Shown: positions 27,331-37,288, numbered from the stretch's first letter. The stretch: DNA of 64,000 bases from Paenibacillus periandrae (GCF_022458865.1 NZ_JAJNMU010000014.1:124001-188000); one strand, 5' to 3'. A program made the numbers and translations. The notes: generated by a model from the letters alone, not told the origin.

Positions 27331-27373
27331 AAAAATCCCTGTTTCGCTGCAATCAAGCAGCAACAAGGATTTT
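27331..27373 (-). terminator. terminator after the uronate isomerase-like gene
   Basis: On the minus strand AAAATCCTTGTT, GCTGC, a short loop, GCAGC and the complementary arm form a long stem, followed by TTTTTGTTTT. It is placed about 70 bases after the stop of the 27444 gene and closes operon B. Confidence 0.75.
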
Positions 27374-27443
27374 GGCAAAACCTTCCCTTACAGGAACGCG
27401 CTTATTCGATTGGGTCAATACCCATAATGTGAAGCAAGAAGTT

Positions 27444-28655
27444 CTAACCTTTACTATTCAGCGATGGCACACGGTATCTGCGCGCTGCACTCTCATACAG
27501 CCAGTCACGGGCGACTTCAATCGCCTGAGCATGATCCAGCCAACCAGAGGCCACACGTTCAGCCAAAAATTCACTGAGTACACGCTTGACCAGCCAAATT
27601 TTCCCATACGTCCATTCAATGCACCTTGAATCAGATGCGATCAGTGAAGATTTCAGTGCCGGCAGTGCCTCCAGCCTGTACTGCATGGACTGCTTGTAGG
27701 TGGATGCCCGGAAGTTATACCACCAATGCCCCCCCACATGAACATTAGGGAAATTCCATGCCGCCTGCACCACATCGAGATTGTTGATTTCCGAGGCGAC
27801 CACCAATTCGAACGGGCAGCTGTATTTCTCAAACAAACTGCTAAGCTTCAGAATGCGCTCCGGGTCGTTCGCAGGCAGTGGTTCCCCGCACCAGGAGCGT
27901 TCGACACCGAGAAAGAACTGTATGAACAGCACATGACGCTGTGCAGCCTCGCAGATCAGATGAAGCACATTCATCAGAAGCTGATCACGCACCAAGCCCG
28001 ATGCAGACAGGTCATACAACTGGTTAGCCACAGCCTCATATCGCGGAAGTGTGGTCATAATGCCCGGACAGCCCTGCTTGCTGTAGCCGCCCAATAAGGC
28101 GTCAACGGTTTCACGCAGCTTCTCGAACGTCTGGAGCGGATTTGAGCTTTCTATAATCTCAGTGACCCATCCGAAAATCTTCCCGTCGATTCGCGGAATC
28201 AGAATTGCATTCCGCCTCATTCCTTCAAAAGGAGCATGCTCAGGTACATTGACTACGTACTCACGAACGCTCAGGCGGTCCGCTACCTGCTGTGCCCAGT
28301 CTACCTGTACTGCAGATTGCTTGACAGCTTCATCTGCCGCCAGAACGGACGCTTCATCCTTCAGCTCGATTCCATATAAATCCTGGAAAATCCGCGACAG
28401 GGCCACGTTCATCATCGTATGTCTGGAAGCATGGTGAGCGCTAAGAAATGCCTGGATTCGCTCACGAACCGGCAGCTGCTCGGCATGCGCCGGATAACCG
28501 GCTGCCTGCAGCTCACGGAATAACCAGAAGTAATGGGCGATCTGCCAGAAATCCACAGCATTCAGCCGATCTCCAACCAGATGGGTATGTGTGTCCACAA
28601 CGTCAACCGTCTCAAGCTCTTGCATGATTCGCTCGCGGATCGTTTCCTGCTGCAT
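27444..28655 (-). CDS. uronate isomerase-like amidohydrolase
   Basis: A 403-residue protein of the amidohydrolase superfamily. The metal motif DTHTH is at residues 20-24, and the segment NVHVGGHWWYN near residue 315 is like the HWWYN region of glucuronate/galacturonate isomerase UxaC. A VIASDSRC-like region supplies the late aspartate (SLIASDSR). Expected role: aldose-ketose isomerisation of a uronic acid, or hydrolysis of a related lactone. ATG 28655 follows AGGAGG. Last gene of operon B with an ABC importer, supporting catabolism of an imported uronate-containing oligosaccharide. Confidence 0.7.
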   Translation of the reverse strand: MQQETIRERIMQELETVDVVDTHTHLVGDRLNAVDFWQIAHYFWLFRELQAAGYPAHAEQLPVRERIQAFLSAHHASRHTMMNVALSRIFQDLYGIELKDEASVLAADEAVKQSAVQVDWAQQVADRLSVREYVVNVPEHAPFEGMRRNAILIPRIDGKIFGWVTEIIESSNPLQTFEKLRETVDALLGGYSKQGCPGIMTTLPRYEAVANQLYDLSASGLVRDQLLMNVLHLICEAAQRHVLFIQFFLGVERSWCGEPLPANDPERILKLSSLFEKYSCPFELVVASEINNLDVVQAAWNFPNVHVGGHWWYNFRASTYKQSMQYRLEALPALKSSLIASDSRCIEWTYGKIWLVKRVLSEFLAERVASGWLDHAQAIEVARDWLYESAARRYRVPSLNSKG

Positions 28656-28687
28656 CCTGTTATCCTCCTATGGCGCACTGCACCCGT

Positions 28688-30253
28688 TTACTTTTTAATA
28701 TCCAGCACACCGATCTTTTTCGTATAACGTTCGTTGGCTTCTTTAAGAATGTCATTACCACCCTTGGTTTTGTACTCTTCTATAACTTTAGGCCAGTCAC
28801 TAATCGGTTCTTTGCCATAGATCATTTTAATCATATGGTCGATGATCAGCTTCGGTCCAACATCAGGCTGTGGCGAAGCAAGATCCGGATATTTGCTGAA
28901 AGTCGATAGATCCGGATAAAATCCGATACCCGGCAAGCCTTCCTTATCCAGTACATTATCGAAAACAGCTAGCTGATCCTTACCGTTTTGATCCAACTCC
29001 AGACGTTTACGCGGCGGGTTCAATGTCGCATCCTGCCCCATCCACAACGTACCTGCACGGAAGCTCTCTTCTTCCTGCTCCTCTTTGCTGGTTGGAATTT
29101 TATAGTTGATTTTACCGTTATCGACGGTGTAATTTTGTCCCTCTATACCAAAGGTGAAAAACTTCTCAGCCTCAGGGGATGCCATCCAGTCATAAAATTT
29201 AATAATTTTCGCCGCTTTATCTTTATCCACCTTGGCATTCACATAGAAGGAACGAACAACCGGGGTATAGTAGAAATAGCCTGATTTACCTTCTGGTCCT
29301 TTGGGAGAGGAGATAATATCCACTTTGGCAGCCGGATTGGCCTGGGCAATAGCGGTACGGAACGAGATCAAGCCTGCCCCATTGGAGGACCAAGAGCCGG
29401 ATTTGCCGCTGTTAATGTTTTTTGAATAATCAGAGGACGAAATGGTTGCAAAATCCTTCGGAATCAAGCCCTCATCGAACATTGTCTTGTAGGTTTGCAG
29501 CGCTTTCTGCATGTTCTCGACGTCAAAAAACTTCGGCTGCACCTGCCCATTTACAACTTCAAACTGATCCTTGTATGGCAGTACATCAAACGCGCCCAGG
29601 AACGTATCGGCGTATTTGAAATTTTCACGCATTTGATACGGATTTTCAACACCCGCCTTTTTAAAGGCACGCAGAACATCCAGAAATTCATCGACGGTTT
29701 GTGGAGCTTTCATACCTGTTTTCTCTAAAAGATCCGTACGCATATAAGTTCCACGTCTGGACGGATTGCTCAAATAATCGGGGATCGCATAAATCTTGCC
29801 ATCGTAGGATACCGCATCCCATGCCGCCTTGGGCACCTTTTTCATCAGGTTGGGGGCATACTGCTTCAATAAATCGTCAAGCGGCATAAAGACGCCGGCT
29901 TCCACCGAGCCTGACATGGATTTACCAGTTGGTGTGCCGATGCTGCCGACCACGTCGGGAATATCATTACCAGCGAACATAATACCCATTTTGGAATCTT
30001 CGAGAATACGCACTGAGAGGTCTGTGTTGGTCAGTTCCTCCAGCTTTTTCACCAGCTTGTTATTTTCCCAGTCCGTTACCGTAGCTTGATATCCAGTATT
30101 GGTAGTAACCGGCAGTGATAGCGAAAATTTGACCGGTTTCGTATCAGCACTGGCTTGTCCGCCTTGCTTATTATCTTTAGACGCATCCCCACAGCCAGCC
30201 AAAGAACCTGCAGCAAGCGCAGAAACCAGAATAACACCCCATGTTTTTTTCAT
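28688..30253 (-). CDS. sugar ABC transporter solute-binding lipoprotein
   Basis: A 521-residue lipoprotein: signal peptide with lipobox SLAGC (Cys about 21), Asp/Lys/Gln linker, then a bacterial extracellular solute-binding domain. The C-terminal region with ISDWPKVIEEYKTKGGNDI is nearly the same as in the orphan binding protein at 39676, so the two are paralogues and may share the permeases at 30278 and 31192. It is in operon B. Membrane-anchored on the outer face. Confidence 0.9.
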   Translation of the reverse strand: MKKTWGVILVSALAAGSLAGCGDASKDNKQGGQASADTKPVKFSLSLPVTTNTGYQATVTDWENNKLVKKLEELTNTDLSVRILEDSKMGIMFAGNDIPDVVGSIGTPTGKSMSGSVEAGVFMPLDDLLKQYAPNLMKKVPKAAWDAVSYDGKIYAIPDYLSNPSRRGTYMRTDLLEKTGMKAPQTVDEFLDVLRAFKKAGVENPYQMRENFKYADTFLGAFDVLPYKDQFEVVNGQVQPKFFDVENMQKALQTYKTMFDEGLIPKDFATISSSDYSKNINSGKSGSWSSNGAGLISFRTAIAQANPAAKVDIISSPKGPEGKSGYFYYTPVVRSFYVNAKVDKDKAAKIIKFYDWMASPEAEKFFTFGIEGQNYTVDNGKINYKIPTSKEEQEEESFRAGTLWMGQDATLNPPRKRLELDQNGKDQLAVFDNVLDKEGLPGIGFYPDLSTFSKYPDLASPQPDVGPKLIIDHMIKMIYGKEPISDWPKVIEEYKTKGGNDILKEANERYTKKIGVLDIKK

Positions 30254-30277
30254 ATCGCACCAACCCTCTCTTTTTCA

Positions 30278-31147
30278 TTACGATTTAATTGATCCTACCA
30301 TCATGCCTTTAATAAAATGCTTTTGCAGGAACGGATACACCAGCATAATCGGGATCGTCGCAATGACGATAACCGCCATTTTCAATCCTTCTGGTGACAC
30401 AAACTGCATCATTTCCGAGGTAACATCCGACGCGCCCATGTTGTCTGTGATTACGATCTCCCGCAGCCTTACCTGCAGAAGGATTAATGAACGTTTGTCG
30501 ATATAGTAAATGGCTTGAGAGTACATATTCCAGTTGGCGACCGCATACATAATCCCCATCGTTGCCATTACCGGCTTGGACAAAGGAAGCACGATACTCC
30601 AGATCATCCGAAACTCACCACAGCCGTCCATCTTCGCCGATTCCAGCAGCTCTGTCGGCAAATTAACAAAAAACGACCGCATGACGAACAGATTGTATGC
30701 GCTGATCGCACCAGGGATCATTAACACCCACAGCGTATTCAGCATGTTCAAATTTTTGAGCAGCAAATAGTTAGGAATTAACGGTGCATGAAAAATCATC
30801 GTGATGAGCACAATAACAAGTGCCATTTTTCTATAAATGTACTCTGGACGAGACAACGGGTAAGCCAGGCTTGCTGTTGCTGCCAGATTGATTAATGTCC
30901 CGAATACGGTAACGATAACGCTGTTGCGGAAGGCTAGCCAGATTGAAGGATCCTTCACAATCATATGGTAGTTCTCCCATGTGAACCCTATTGGCCATAG
31001 TCCAACGTCCCCGCTGTTGATCGCTACGGCATTACTGAACGACTGCGCAATCACATGTAGAATCGGCAGTACCATGGCGAGCCCGATCACAAACAGCAAG
31101 ATGTTGTTGAACATCTGGAACGCACGCTGCCCTTTTGTCAGAATCAC
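30278..31147 (-). CDS. carbohydrate ABC permease, MalG/LplC type
   Basis: About 289 residues, six membrane helices, and the EAA loop ESAKMDGCGEFRMIWSIVLPLS. GTG 31147 is preferred over GTG 31156 because AAGGGG lies eight bases before it. It pairs with the LplB-type permease at 31192, 35 bases upstream, and is followed by the binding-protein gene. Confidence 0.9.
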   Translation of the reverse strand: MILTKGQRAFQMFNNILLFVIGLAMVLPILHVIAQSFSNAVAINSGDVGLWPIGFTWENYHMIVKDPSIWLAFRNSVIVTVFGTLINLAATASLAYPLSRPEYIYRKMALVIVLITMIFHAPLIPNYLLLKNLNMLNTLWVLMIPGAISAYNLFVMRSFFVNLPTELLESAKMDGCGEFRMIWSIVLPLSKPVMATMGIMYAVANWNMYSQAIYYIDKRSLILLQVRLREIVITDNMGASDVTSEMMQFVSPEGLKMAVIVIATIPIMLVYPFLQKHFIKGMMVGSIKS

Positions 31148-31191
31148 GCCTCTCACCCCTTTGACCGAAGATATGTTAGTTAAAATAGTAG

Positions 31192-32148
31192 TTAGTACAG
31201 GCCGTCTCCGGTCGCTTTTTTGCTTAGTGTGTTACCCAGTACGATGAGCACAAGGCCAATGACGGATTTGAATAATCCAATCGCTGTTGTATAGCTGTAC
31301 TGCCGGTCTATCAAGCCTGCTCGATACACATACGTGTCCAGAATCTCTCCATTCTCACTATTAAGCGAGTTAATAAAGACGAACACACGCTCAAAGCCAA
31401 AATCCATGAATCTACCCATATGCAGCAGGAACAAAATCATGATCGTAGGCAGAATGGATGGAATTGTTATCGACATCACCTGGCGGAACCTGCCTGCGCC
31501 GTCGAGCTCAGCCGCTTCATACAAGTCAGGATTAATACCGGCAATCGCTGCCAAATAAATAATCGTTCCCCAGCCGCTATCCTTCCAAACACCCGATCCT
31601 ATCAAAATACTGCGAATGTAGCTATTTTCGCCCAGGAAGTAAATCGGTTCAATGTTGAATATCCCCAGAATATGATTCACGATTCCTGTTGTTGGGGATA
31701 GAAGACCGATCAGAATGCCTCCAACGATAACCCAGGAAAGAAAATGCGGCATGTAAATAACCGTTTGCAGCACCCGCTTATAACCATTAATGCGAATTTC
31801 GTTCAGCAGAACGGCCAGTATAATCGGGATCGGAAAAGCAAAGACAAGATCGTACAAGCCAATTAACAGCGTGTTTTTTAAGATAATCAGAAACTCGTCA
31901 TAAGCAAACATCCGCTCAAAATGGGCCAGTCCAACCCATGGACTATTAGTGATTCCCTTGAAAATATTGTAGTCTTGAAAAGCGATCGTCGAGCCCAACA
32001 GCGGTACATACTTAAAGAGGATAAAATACACAAGTCCTGGTATCGAAATAACATACAAGGGCCAATGCTTAGCAACAAACGCGCGCTTCGCCTTTTTTGA
32101 AGCGAACGTGTATAGGGTTTGTCCGGAAGTATCCGTTTTTGAAGCCAT
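31192..32148 (-). CDS. carbohydrate ABC permease, LplB type
   Basis: A 318-residue protein with a 33-residue hydrophilic N-terminus and six membrane helices (first at about 33-55). EAA loop: EAAELDGAGRFRQVMSITIPSI. ATG 32148 follows AAGGAGAG. First gene of operon B; its upstream region carries the 13-bp motif also found before operons C and D and a -10-like TATGAT at the same distance from the motif as in operon C. Confidence 0.9.
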   Translation of the reverse strand: MASKTDTSGQTLYTFASKKAKRAFVAKHWPLYVISIPGLVYFILFKYVPLLGSTIAFQDYNIFKGITNSPWVGLAHFERMFAYDEFLIILKNTLLIGLYDLVFAFPIPIILAVLLNEIRINGYKRVLQTVIYMPHFLSWVIVGGILIGLLSPTTGIVNHILGIFNIEPIYFLGENSYIRSILIGSGVWKDSGWGTIIYLAAIAGINPDLYEAAELDGAGRFRQVMSITIPSILPTIMILFLLHMGRFMDFGFERVFVFINSLNSENGEILDTYVYRAGLIDRQYSYTTAIGLFKSVIGLVLIVLGNTLSKKATGDGLY

Positions 32149-32246
32149 ATGATCTCTCCTTTCTCTTGAAGCAGAGTAATGTTGTTTGATGGATTTATCA
32201 TACTATGGCTATGAAAACCCAACCATGGAGTAACTTAAAGCGCACA

Positions 32247-32259
32247 TGTGTTTTTTTAC
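32247..32259 (-). promoter_or_regulatory. shared 13-bp motif, site A (operon B)
   Basis: GTAAAAAAACACA on the minus strand, 99 bases before the permease start. It is followed by AAGTTACTCCAT and, 44 bases after the motif, by TATGAT. The same layout occurs at site B. I infer an activator site of the adjacent YesN-type response regulator upstream of a promoter without a strong -35. Confidence 0.6.
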
Positions 32260-32285
32260 GATCGACTTCAGTAGGTACACGAAAA

Positions 32286-32321
32286 AAGCCAGAGTATCCC
32301 GACTTGCGGATGCTCTGGCTT
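32286..32321 (-). terminator. terminator after the GH29 gene
   Basis: A 14-base stem with one mismatch (AAGCCAGAG-ATCC arms) and an eight-base loop, followed on the minus strand by TTTTTTC. It lies 12 bases beyond the fucosidase stop and immediately upstream of site A. Confidence 0.85.
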
Positions 32322-32332
32322 ATGCTGTTTAT

Positions 32333-34138
32333 TTATCCACGTTCCAAAACGATTTTTTTCAAGCATATGAATGCTCCGTTTGGCAGGCTCAAGGCTTTAA
32401 GCCTTAGCACATAATTTCCCGCCTCGGGAAGGCTTAGATGGCCTACAGGGAAGGCTACGAATTCGTACCCGCCTCCGGTAGTCTTCACTGTCTGCGCTAT
32501 CCGCGATACCGTTTCACCAGAACGCTTCGAGATCACAGAAAGCTCATAGGAGCCCCCGTCCGCGTCTGCTGCTGCCCCGTATTCCAGAACAGCCTGCAGG
32601 CGATCAGGTCCGTTAGCACGGAACGTCCAGGATGCCTCGTCCTCCAGACGGGTCCAGTTGATCAGATTATCGTGGTCCTTCTTCCCTGTATCGTAGCGTA
32701 CTGTCGGTCCCTCAATATCGGCATCAAACGCGCCGAAGTTGTTCGGATAATCGGCCGTATACAGCAAACGTACCGGATTGGCATCACACTCGCCCGTGAA
32801 TTCTATTGCCAATACCGGAATCGTCGATGCTGTCGGGCTGATCGGCACCTCGATCACGATATCCTCTTCACTTATGCGAGTCACTGGCAATGCCGTGCGA
32901 TCTTTGTCAGCCAGCGCGTAAACTTTGAGAACACAATTGCGCAGACCCGGAACCAGCAGCTTCCCATTGGTTGGCCATTCGAAGATATGGAGGTATAGAA
33001 TTCCATCCTTCATCGTGCATCTGCCCCAAGGCGGCTTACCGATCGGGCTTTGACGAGTGCCATGCACAGCTTCACCGTTCGTTTGCATCCAATGACCGAT
33101 CTGCTCCAGCAGCTCGACAGATTTGGGATCAAACGCTCCATTCCCCATCGGTCCGACATTGATCACAAAATTGCCGTTTAAGCTGAGCACATCAATCATT
33201 TGCCGCAATACGACATCTGCCGTTTTCCAGTTATGATCGGCGACTTTATACCCCCAGGAATCGTTCAGGGTAGCAATCGATTCCCAATCCTTACGTGGAA
33301 CCCTCACATGCGGCTGGTTATCCGACGTATTACCGTAGTCCCCATAGGGGTCCATCCAAACACGCCGATTGATTAGGCAATCCGGTTGTACCTCTCGCAC
33401 CTGCTTGACGAAAGCGGCTCCCTGCTCAGCTGTCAGCTTATGCCCACAATCGAACCAGAGCAGTCCGACAGGACCATACTTCTCCAGCAGCTCCTTAACC
33501 TGAGGCAGTGCCGAGGTGTGCAAATAATGCTCGTAGCGAGTTCGCTTATCCTCATCGTTAATCCATGAGGCTACATCATCATAAGCGCCAATATTTTGAG
33601 GGTAATCCCATGTATTCCCCTGTGAATCCGGATGATGCCAATCCATGGAGTGTGAATAGTAGATGCACAGCTTGATCCCCTCTTCGCGGCAGACCTCCGC
33701 CAGCTCACGGAGCGGGTCACGGGCAAAAGGCGTTTTCTTCACAATATTGTAATCCGATACGTCCGAGTCATACATCGCAAAGCCTTCATGATGCTTGGCT
33801 GTAAAAATCAAATACTCCAGCCCGGCCAGCTTGGCTGCTCGGACCCATTCCTTCGCATCAAAGTGTTCGGCGTGGAACTCCGTCGCGATTTGTTCATATT
33901 CACTCACCGGAATACGTGCCCTGAGCATCAAATGCTCGGCATAGGAAGCATGGATTTCCTCCCCATTCCAGACTCCTGCCGGAAGCGAGTACAAGCCCCA
34001 ATGAATAAACAGCCCGACTCTTGCCTCCCGCCACCAGGCCATTCTGGCGTCATGGTCTGGATCTATGGCTTCCAATTGCTCTACAATCGGTTGCTCAGTC
34101 CCATCGGCATTATCCATTAAATCCTCTTGTTTTGCCAT
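32333..34138 (-). CDS. alpha-L-fucosidase, GH29
   Basis: A 601-residue cytoplasmic enzyme. The GH29 catalytic barrel spans about 28-370 with FIHWG (44-48), the substrate-binding KHHEGF (115-120) and the catalytic nucleophile Asp 230 in LLWFDCG. The C-terminal about 200 residues form beta-sandwich domains of carbohydrate-binding type. It releases L-fucose from imported oligosaccharides by a retaining mechanism. ATG 34138 follows GAGGAG. Third gene of an operon after a response regulator and a histidine kinase, which links fucosides with that two-component system. Confidence 0.9.
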   Translation of the reverse strand: MAKQEDLMDNADGTEQPIVEQLEAIDPDHDARMAWWREARVGLFIHWGLYSLPAGVWNGEEIHASYAEHLMLRARIPVSEYEQIATEFHAEHFDAKEWVRAAKLAGLEYLIFTAKHHEGFAMYDSDVSDYNIVKKTPFARDPLRELAEVCREEGIKLCIYYSHSMDWHHPDSQGNTWDYPQNIGAYDDVASWINDEDKRTRYEHYLHTSALPQVKELLEKYGPVGLLWFDCGHKLTAEQGAAFVKQVREVQPDCLINRRVWMDPYGDYGNTSDNQPHVRVPRKDWESIATLNDSWGYKVADHNWKTADVVLRQMIDVLSLNGNFVINVGPMGNGAFDPKSVELLEQIGHWMQTNGEAVHGTRQSPIGKPPWGRCTMKDGILYLHIFEWPTNGKLLVPGLRNCVLKVYALADKDRTALPVTRISEEDIVIEVPISPTASTIPVLAIEFTGECDANPVRLLYTADYPNNFGAFDADIEGPTVRYDTGKKDHDNLINWTRLEDEASWTFRANGPDRLQAVLEYGAAADADGGSYELSVISKRSGETVSRIAQTVKTTGGGYEFVAFPVGHLSLPEAGNYVLRLKALSLPNGAFICLKKIVLERG

Positions 34139-34160
34139 TGCATATTCTCCTCTTTTCCAC

Positions 34161-35975
34161 TTATTTACCAGGTTTGCTTGCAGGCATAATCATGAGCAGC
34201 TTCGTCCCCTGATCAACCTCACTTTCGATTTTCAGACCATATTGTTCACCGAACACCATTTGAATTCGGCGATGAACGTTCACAATGCCAATCCCGCCAA
34301 TACCTTGGGAAGATCCCTCTTCATTGTCAGCAAGCCGATTGGCACCGAGCTTCTCCCGCACCTCGGCAAGGCGCTCTTCCTTAATACCAGCCCCATTGTC
34401 CTCCACGCTGACCCAGAATATATCATCGTCTTCTCCGGCATCGATCCGAATATAATGATAATCCTCCACACCATCGGGGAACGCGTGCTGAAATGCATTT
34501 TCCACAAGTGGCTGCAGCGTGAGCCGCACCATACTGCGAAGTAAATAGTCGGGATGAATCGCCACATCCACTTCAAATTCACGACCGATTCGATGCCTGA
34601 GCACCATTAGAAAATACAGCACATGCTTTAATTCATTAGCAACCGTAATTTCCTCCAGATTGGTTTGTACCGAGTAACGCAGCATATAGGCGAGTGCCTT
34701 AACAATTTCGGATATTTCCTTGGAGTCTCTAATCACTGCATAGCAAACAATCGTTTCCAGCGTATTGTACAAAAAGTGCGGATTGATCTGCAGCTGCAAT
34801 GACTGCAGCTCGGCTTTCTGCCGCTCCATCCGACTCTCCCGGTCGCTGAGCTCGGCTTGATATACCTTGTCCACCAGCTCCGAGAGCCGGTTGACCATCA
34901 AATTGTAACGGCTCATCAGCTCGACAATTTCGTCACGGTGCTCTGGGAGCGGAATCGTCACCCAGTTCCCTTTTTCCGTCTGGCGCATGGCTGCCTTCAA
35001 AGTGCGTATAGGTCCCGTGATCGATTTCCCGAAGCGAAAAGCCAACCACAAAGCGATCCCCAGCGTAAAGCAGCCAACGACAATAGTGGTGGTGCGAATC
35101 GTATCCGTTGGCTTGCGCAGCTCTTCTACGGACATGGAAACGACCAGCCGCCAATTCCCATAATTGGAACGGCGGCTCATGAACATTTGTGCTTGATTAT
35201 CGATAACCGCCGTAAATGCCTTATCGCCGGCATGGAAAACCTCGTCCCTTATTTCAACAGGCAGCTCCGTACCAATTCGGTTTTTATCGGGGTGGTAAAC
35301 GTACTTACCTTTATCATCGGCAATAAAAAAATACCCATGGCTTCCCAGATCAATCCCCTTCCACAGCTCGGAAAGCTCAGCTGCGCGCAATTCGATCGCA
35401 AGAATACCTTTGGGCTCGGTAGCGGTAAGGCCGCGTATACGCCGAACAAGCGTGAGCATCATATTTTTTTGATCCGACAAAATACTGTGATTCAGCACAC
35501 TCAAGCTGCCTTCCTCGGTGTTCTGTTTAAAAAACTCAAGCTGCTGCTTGACTTGCTCATTGTCAAACGATTCACCACTCGAATCGTTGTAAAAATACAT
35601 CGCATTATCATGAAAGCTGATCATAAAAATATTGGCAATTTCCGGGTTGCGAATAAACACCGGCTCGATCAACAGCTCTTTGATCAGCTTGCGAATTTCA
35701 TAGTAAGGAAAGCCCTTTTCTCCGGTAGGAAGATCGATAAAGCGCTTCACGTCATTGCTGTTGAGCAGCGATACCATCGAACGCTCGTAAGTGCGAATAT
35801 ACAAATCGGTATGATGTACCGCATTGCCGACCACCTGGGATAATTGATTCTCCACCAGTTGATCCAGCTCATTGGAGGAGGTCCGGTAAGTAAAGACACC
35901 AACACTGGTTAAGGAGATGAGAATGACGATCAGGTAAGATAGAAACAGCTTCTGGTACAAGTTGAGATTTTTCAT
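34161..35975 (-). CDS. YesM-type sensor histidine kinase
   Basis: A 604-residue membrane kinase: helix 1 near residues 10-30, an extracellular Cache sensor (about 35-290), helix 2 near 300-320, HAMP, then a LytS/YesM-type His kinase domain with H-box QINPHFLYNTLETI (about residue 400), N-box LVENAFQHAF and G-box GIGGIGIVNVHRRIQ. It phosphorylates the response regulator encoded just upstream; the ATG overlaps that gene's stop by four bases. It probably detects an extracellular sugar, directly or through a binding protein. Confidence 0.9.
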   Translation of the reverse strand: MKNLNLYQKLFLSYLIVILISLTSVGVFTYRTSSNELDQLVENQLSQVVGNAVHHTDLYIRTYERSMVSLLNSNDVKRFIDLPTGEKGFPYYEIRKLIKELLIEPVFIRNPEIANIFMISFHDNAMYFYNDSSGESFDNEQVKQQLEFFKQNTEEGSLSVLNHSILSDQKNMMLTLVRRIRGLTATEPKGILAIELRAAELSELWKGIDLGSHGYFFIADDKGKYVYHPDKNRIGTELPVEIRDEVFHAGDKAFTAVIDNQAQMFMSRRSNYGNWRLVVSMSVEELRKPTDTIRTTTIVVGCFTLGIALWLAFRFGKSITGPIRTLKAAMRQTEKGNWVTIPLPEHRDEIVELMSRYNLMVNRLSELVDKVYQAELSDRESRMERQKAELQSLQLQINPHFLYNTLETIVCYAVIRDSKEISEIVKALAYMLRYSVQTNLEEITVANELKHVLYFLMVLRHRIGREFEVDVAIHPDYLLRSMVRLTLQPLVENAFQHAFPDGVEDYHYIRIDAGEDDDIFWVSVEDNGAGIKEERLAEVREKLGANRLADNEEGSSQGIGGIGIVNVHRRIQMVFGEQYGLKIESEVDQGTKLLMIMPASKPGK

Positions 35976-36988
35976 TTGATTCCCAACAGACTGCGGTATT
36001 CCGAAGGCGACATACCGGAAATTTTCTTGAACGTTTTCGTAAAATGAGGATAATCCTCATATCCGACCTCCGCGGCAACATCGACCGTACGCATATGGGG
36101 GATCGACAGCAGCTCGCGGGCCTTTTCCATTCTTTTATGAATCCGGTAGCTGACGAACGTTTCACCGCTTACTTTTTTGAACAGTGAGCTAAAATAGGTT
36201 GGCGTAATGCCCACCATGTCGGCCACTTCTTTTAAGGAGATTTCCACAGACAAATGATTATCGATATAAGCCTTCGCTTCCTCCATCGGATCCTTATAAT
36301 TGCCGCGACGCGCGGTCAACAGATCGTTCATGACCACCTGCAGGCGTCCTTCGAATTCAAGAAATAAATCTGCTTTGGACGCAGCCGCATAATCGCCCAA
36401 TAAATTGGAGCCCAGCGGGCGGTTTTTCTCTTGAAAATATTTGTGCAGCAGCACAGCCACATCATGCAGTTGTTCCTTCAGCTGCTGCGCGGACAAATGC
36501 GAGCAGTGCTCTCTCCACTCTGCCATCAGCCTTGCGATTTCATCCTCCTGCAGGGACCAGATGCTTTGCTCGACCCGTTCAATCCAATCCACATAACGGG
36601 AAACGACCATATAGCCCTGTGGGCGGCTTTTCATGATCACATCGAATACCTCATGTAAATCAGGGGGTGTAACCGGTTTTAACAAATAATGCTTAACACC
36701 GTAGGACAAACATTTTTGTGCGTAATCAAAATCACTGTACCCCGATACGACTACTTTCAGGATATGCGGGTATGCTTCGTTCACCTGCCGGCACAGCTCC
36801 AAGCCGTCCATTTTGGGCATGCGGATATCGGTAAGCAGCAGATCTGGCTCTGAGCAACCGATGCGTTGCAGCGCATCCTGACCATTGTCCGCGGTTTCTA
36901 TTTGGGCGAACTTGTGTGTATAAATCTGAGCCATTTTCACCAGTCCGCTGCGAATGATAGGTTCATCGTCCACAATTAGCAATCTCAT
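35972..36988 (-). CDS. YesN-type response regulator with AraC DNA-binding domain
   Basis: About 338 residues. The receiver domain has VDDEP (6-10), phosphoacceptor Asp 54 in LLTDIRMP and the lysine in YLLKPV. A helical linker is followed by two C-terminal AraC helix-turn-helix units (about 245-335: EVADMVGITPTYFSSLFKK, DVAAEVGYEDYPHFTKTFKK). ATG 36988 with GGAGG eight bases upstream is preferred over GTG 37003. It is the best candidate for binding the GTAAAAAAACACA sites found before its own operon and operons B and D. Confidence 0.9.
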   Translation of the reverse strand: MRLLIVDDEPIIRSGLVKMAQIYTHKFAQIETADNGQDALQRIGCSEPDLLLTDIRMPKMDGLELCRQVNEAYPHILKVVVSGYSDFDYAQKCLSYGVKHYLLKPVTPPDLHEVFDVIMKSRPQGYMVVSRYVDWIERVEQSIWSLQEDEIARLMAEWREHCSHLSAQQLKEQLHDVAVLLHKYFQEKNRPLGSNLLGDYAAASKADLFLEFEGRLQVVMNDLLTARRGNYKDPMEEAKAYIDNHLSVEISLKEVADMVGITPTYFSSLFKKVSGETFVSYRIHKRMEKARELLSIPHMRTVDVAAEVGYEDYPHFTKTFKKISGMSPSEYRSLLGIK

Positions 36989-37141
36989 CCTGTAAGCCTC
37001 CACCTTCCATGCTTATGACTTCGTAAAAACTCCATTCGAGTTTACTACGTATAGACGACAGGTACAATAGAGCCCCAGCTAACATGACCTCAGCATACTG
37101 CAGCCCAAAAACACAAGCTATGGAGAAACTTGCATCTGTTT

Positions 37142-37154
37142 TGTGTTTTTTTAC
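37142..37154 (-). promoter_or_regulatory. shared 13-bp motif, site B (operon C)
   Basis: GTAAAAAAACACA on the minus strand, upstream of the response-regulator gene, followed by AAGTTTCTCCAT and, 44 bases after the motif, TATGCT. The 12-base second block and its spacing match site A with a single difference, which argues against chance. It would allow autoactivation of the two-component system. Confidence 0.6.
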
Positions 37155-37203
37155 GATGTCAGTCTGAACGATGTCAAATTACTTCCATTATTTACTTACC
37201 TTA

Positions 37204-37266
37204 AAAGTCTGCTTCGCAAACCGGCTAATAAACTTCTGCTGCGTTTTGCGAAGCAAATCTGACTTT
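37204..37266 (-). terminator. long imperfect hairpin after the GH95 gene
   Basis: AAAGTC and TGCTTCGCAAA on one arm pair with TTTGCGAAGCA and GACTTT on the other. On the minus strand only a short TTTT follows, so termination strength is uncertain. The TTTGCGAAGCAAA core resembles the hairpin of the repeats at 4906. Confidence 0.45.
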
Positions 37267-37288
37267 CATCCGACTGCTGTCAGCCGTC

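Noticed and set aside
26976..27378. Two to three overlapping minus-strand frames of 79-116 codons
   Set aside because: They lack ribosome sites, overlap each other and a terminator, and show no family resemblance.
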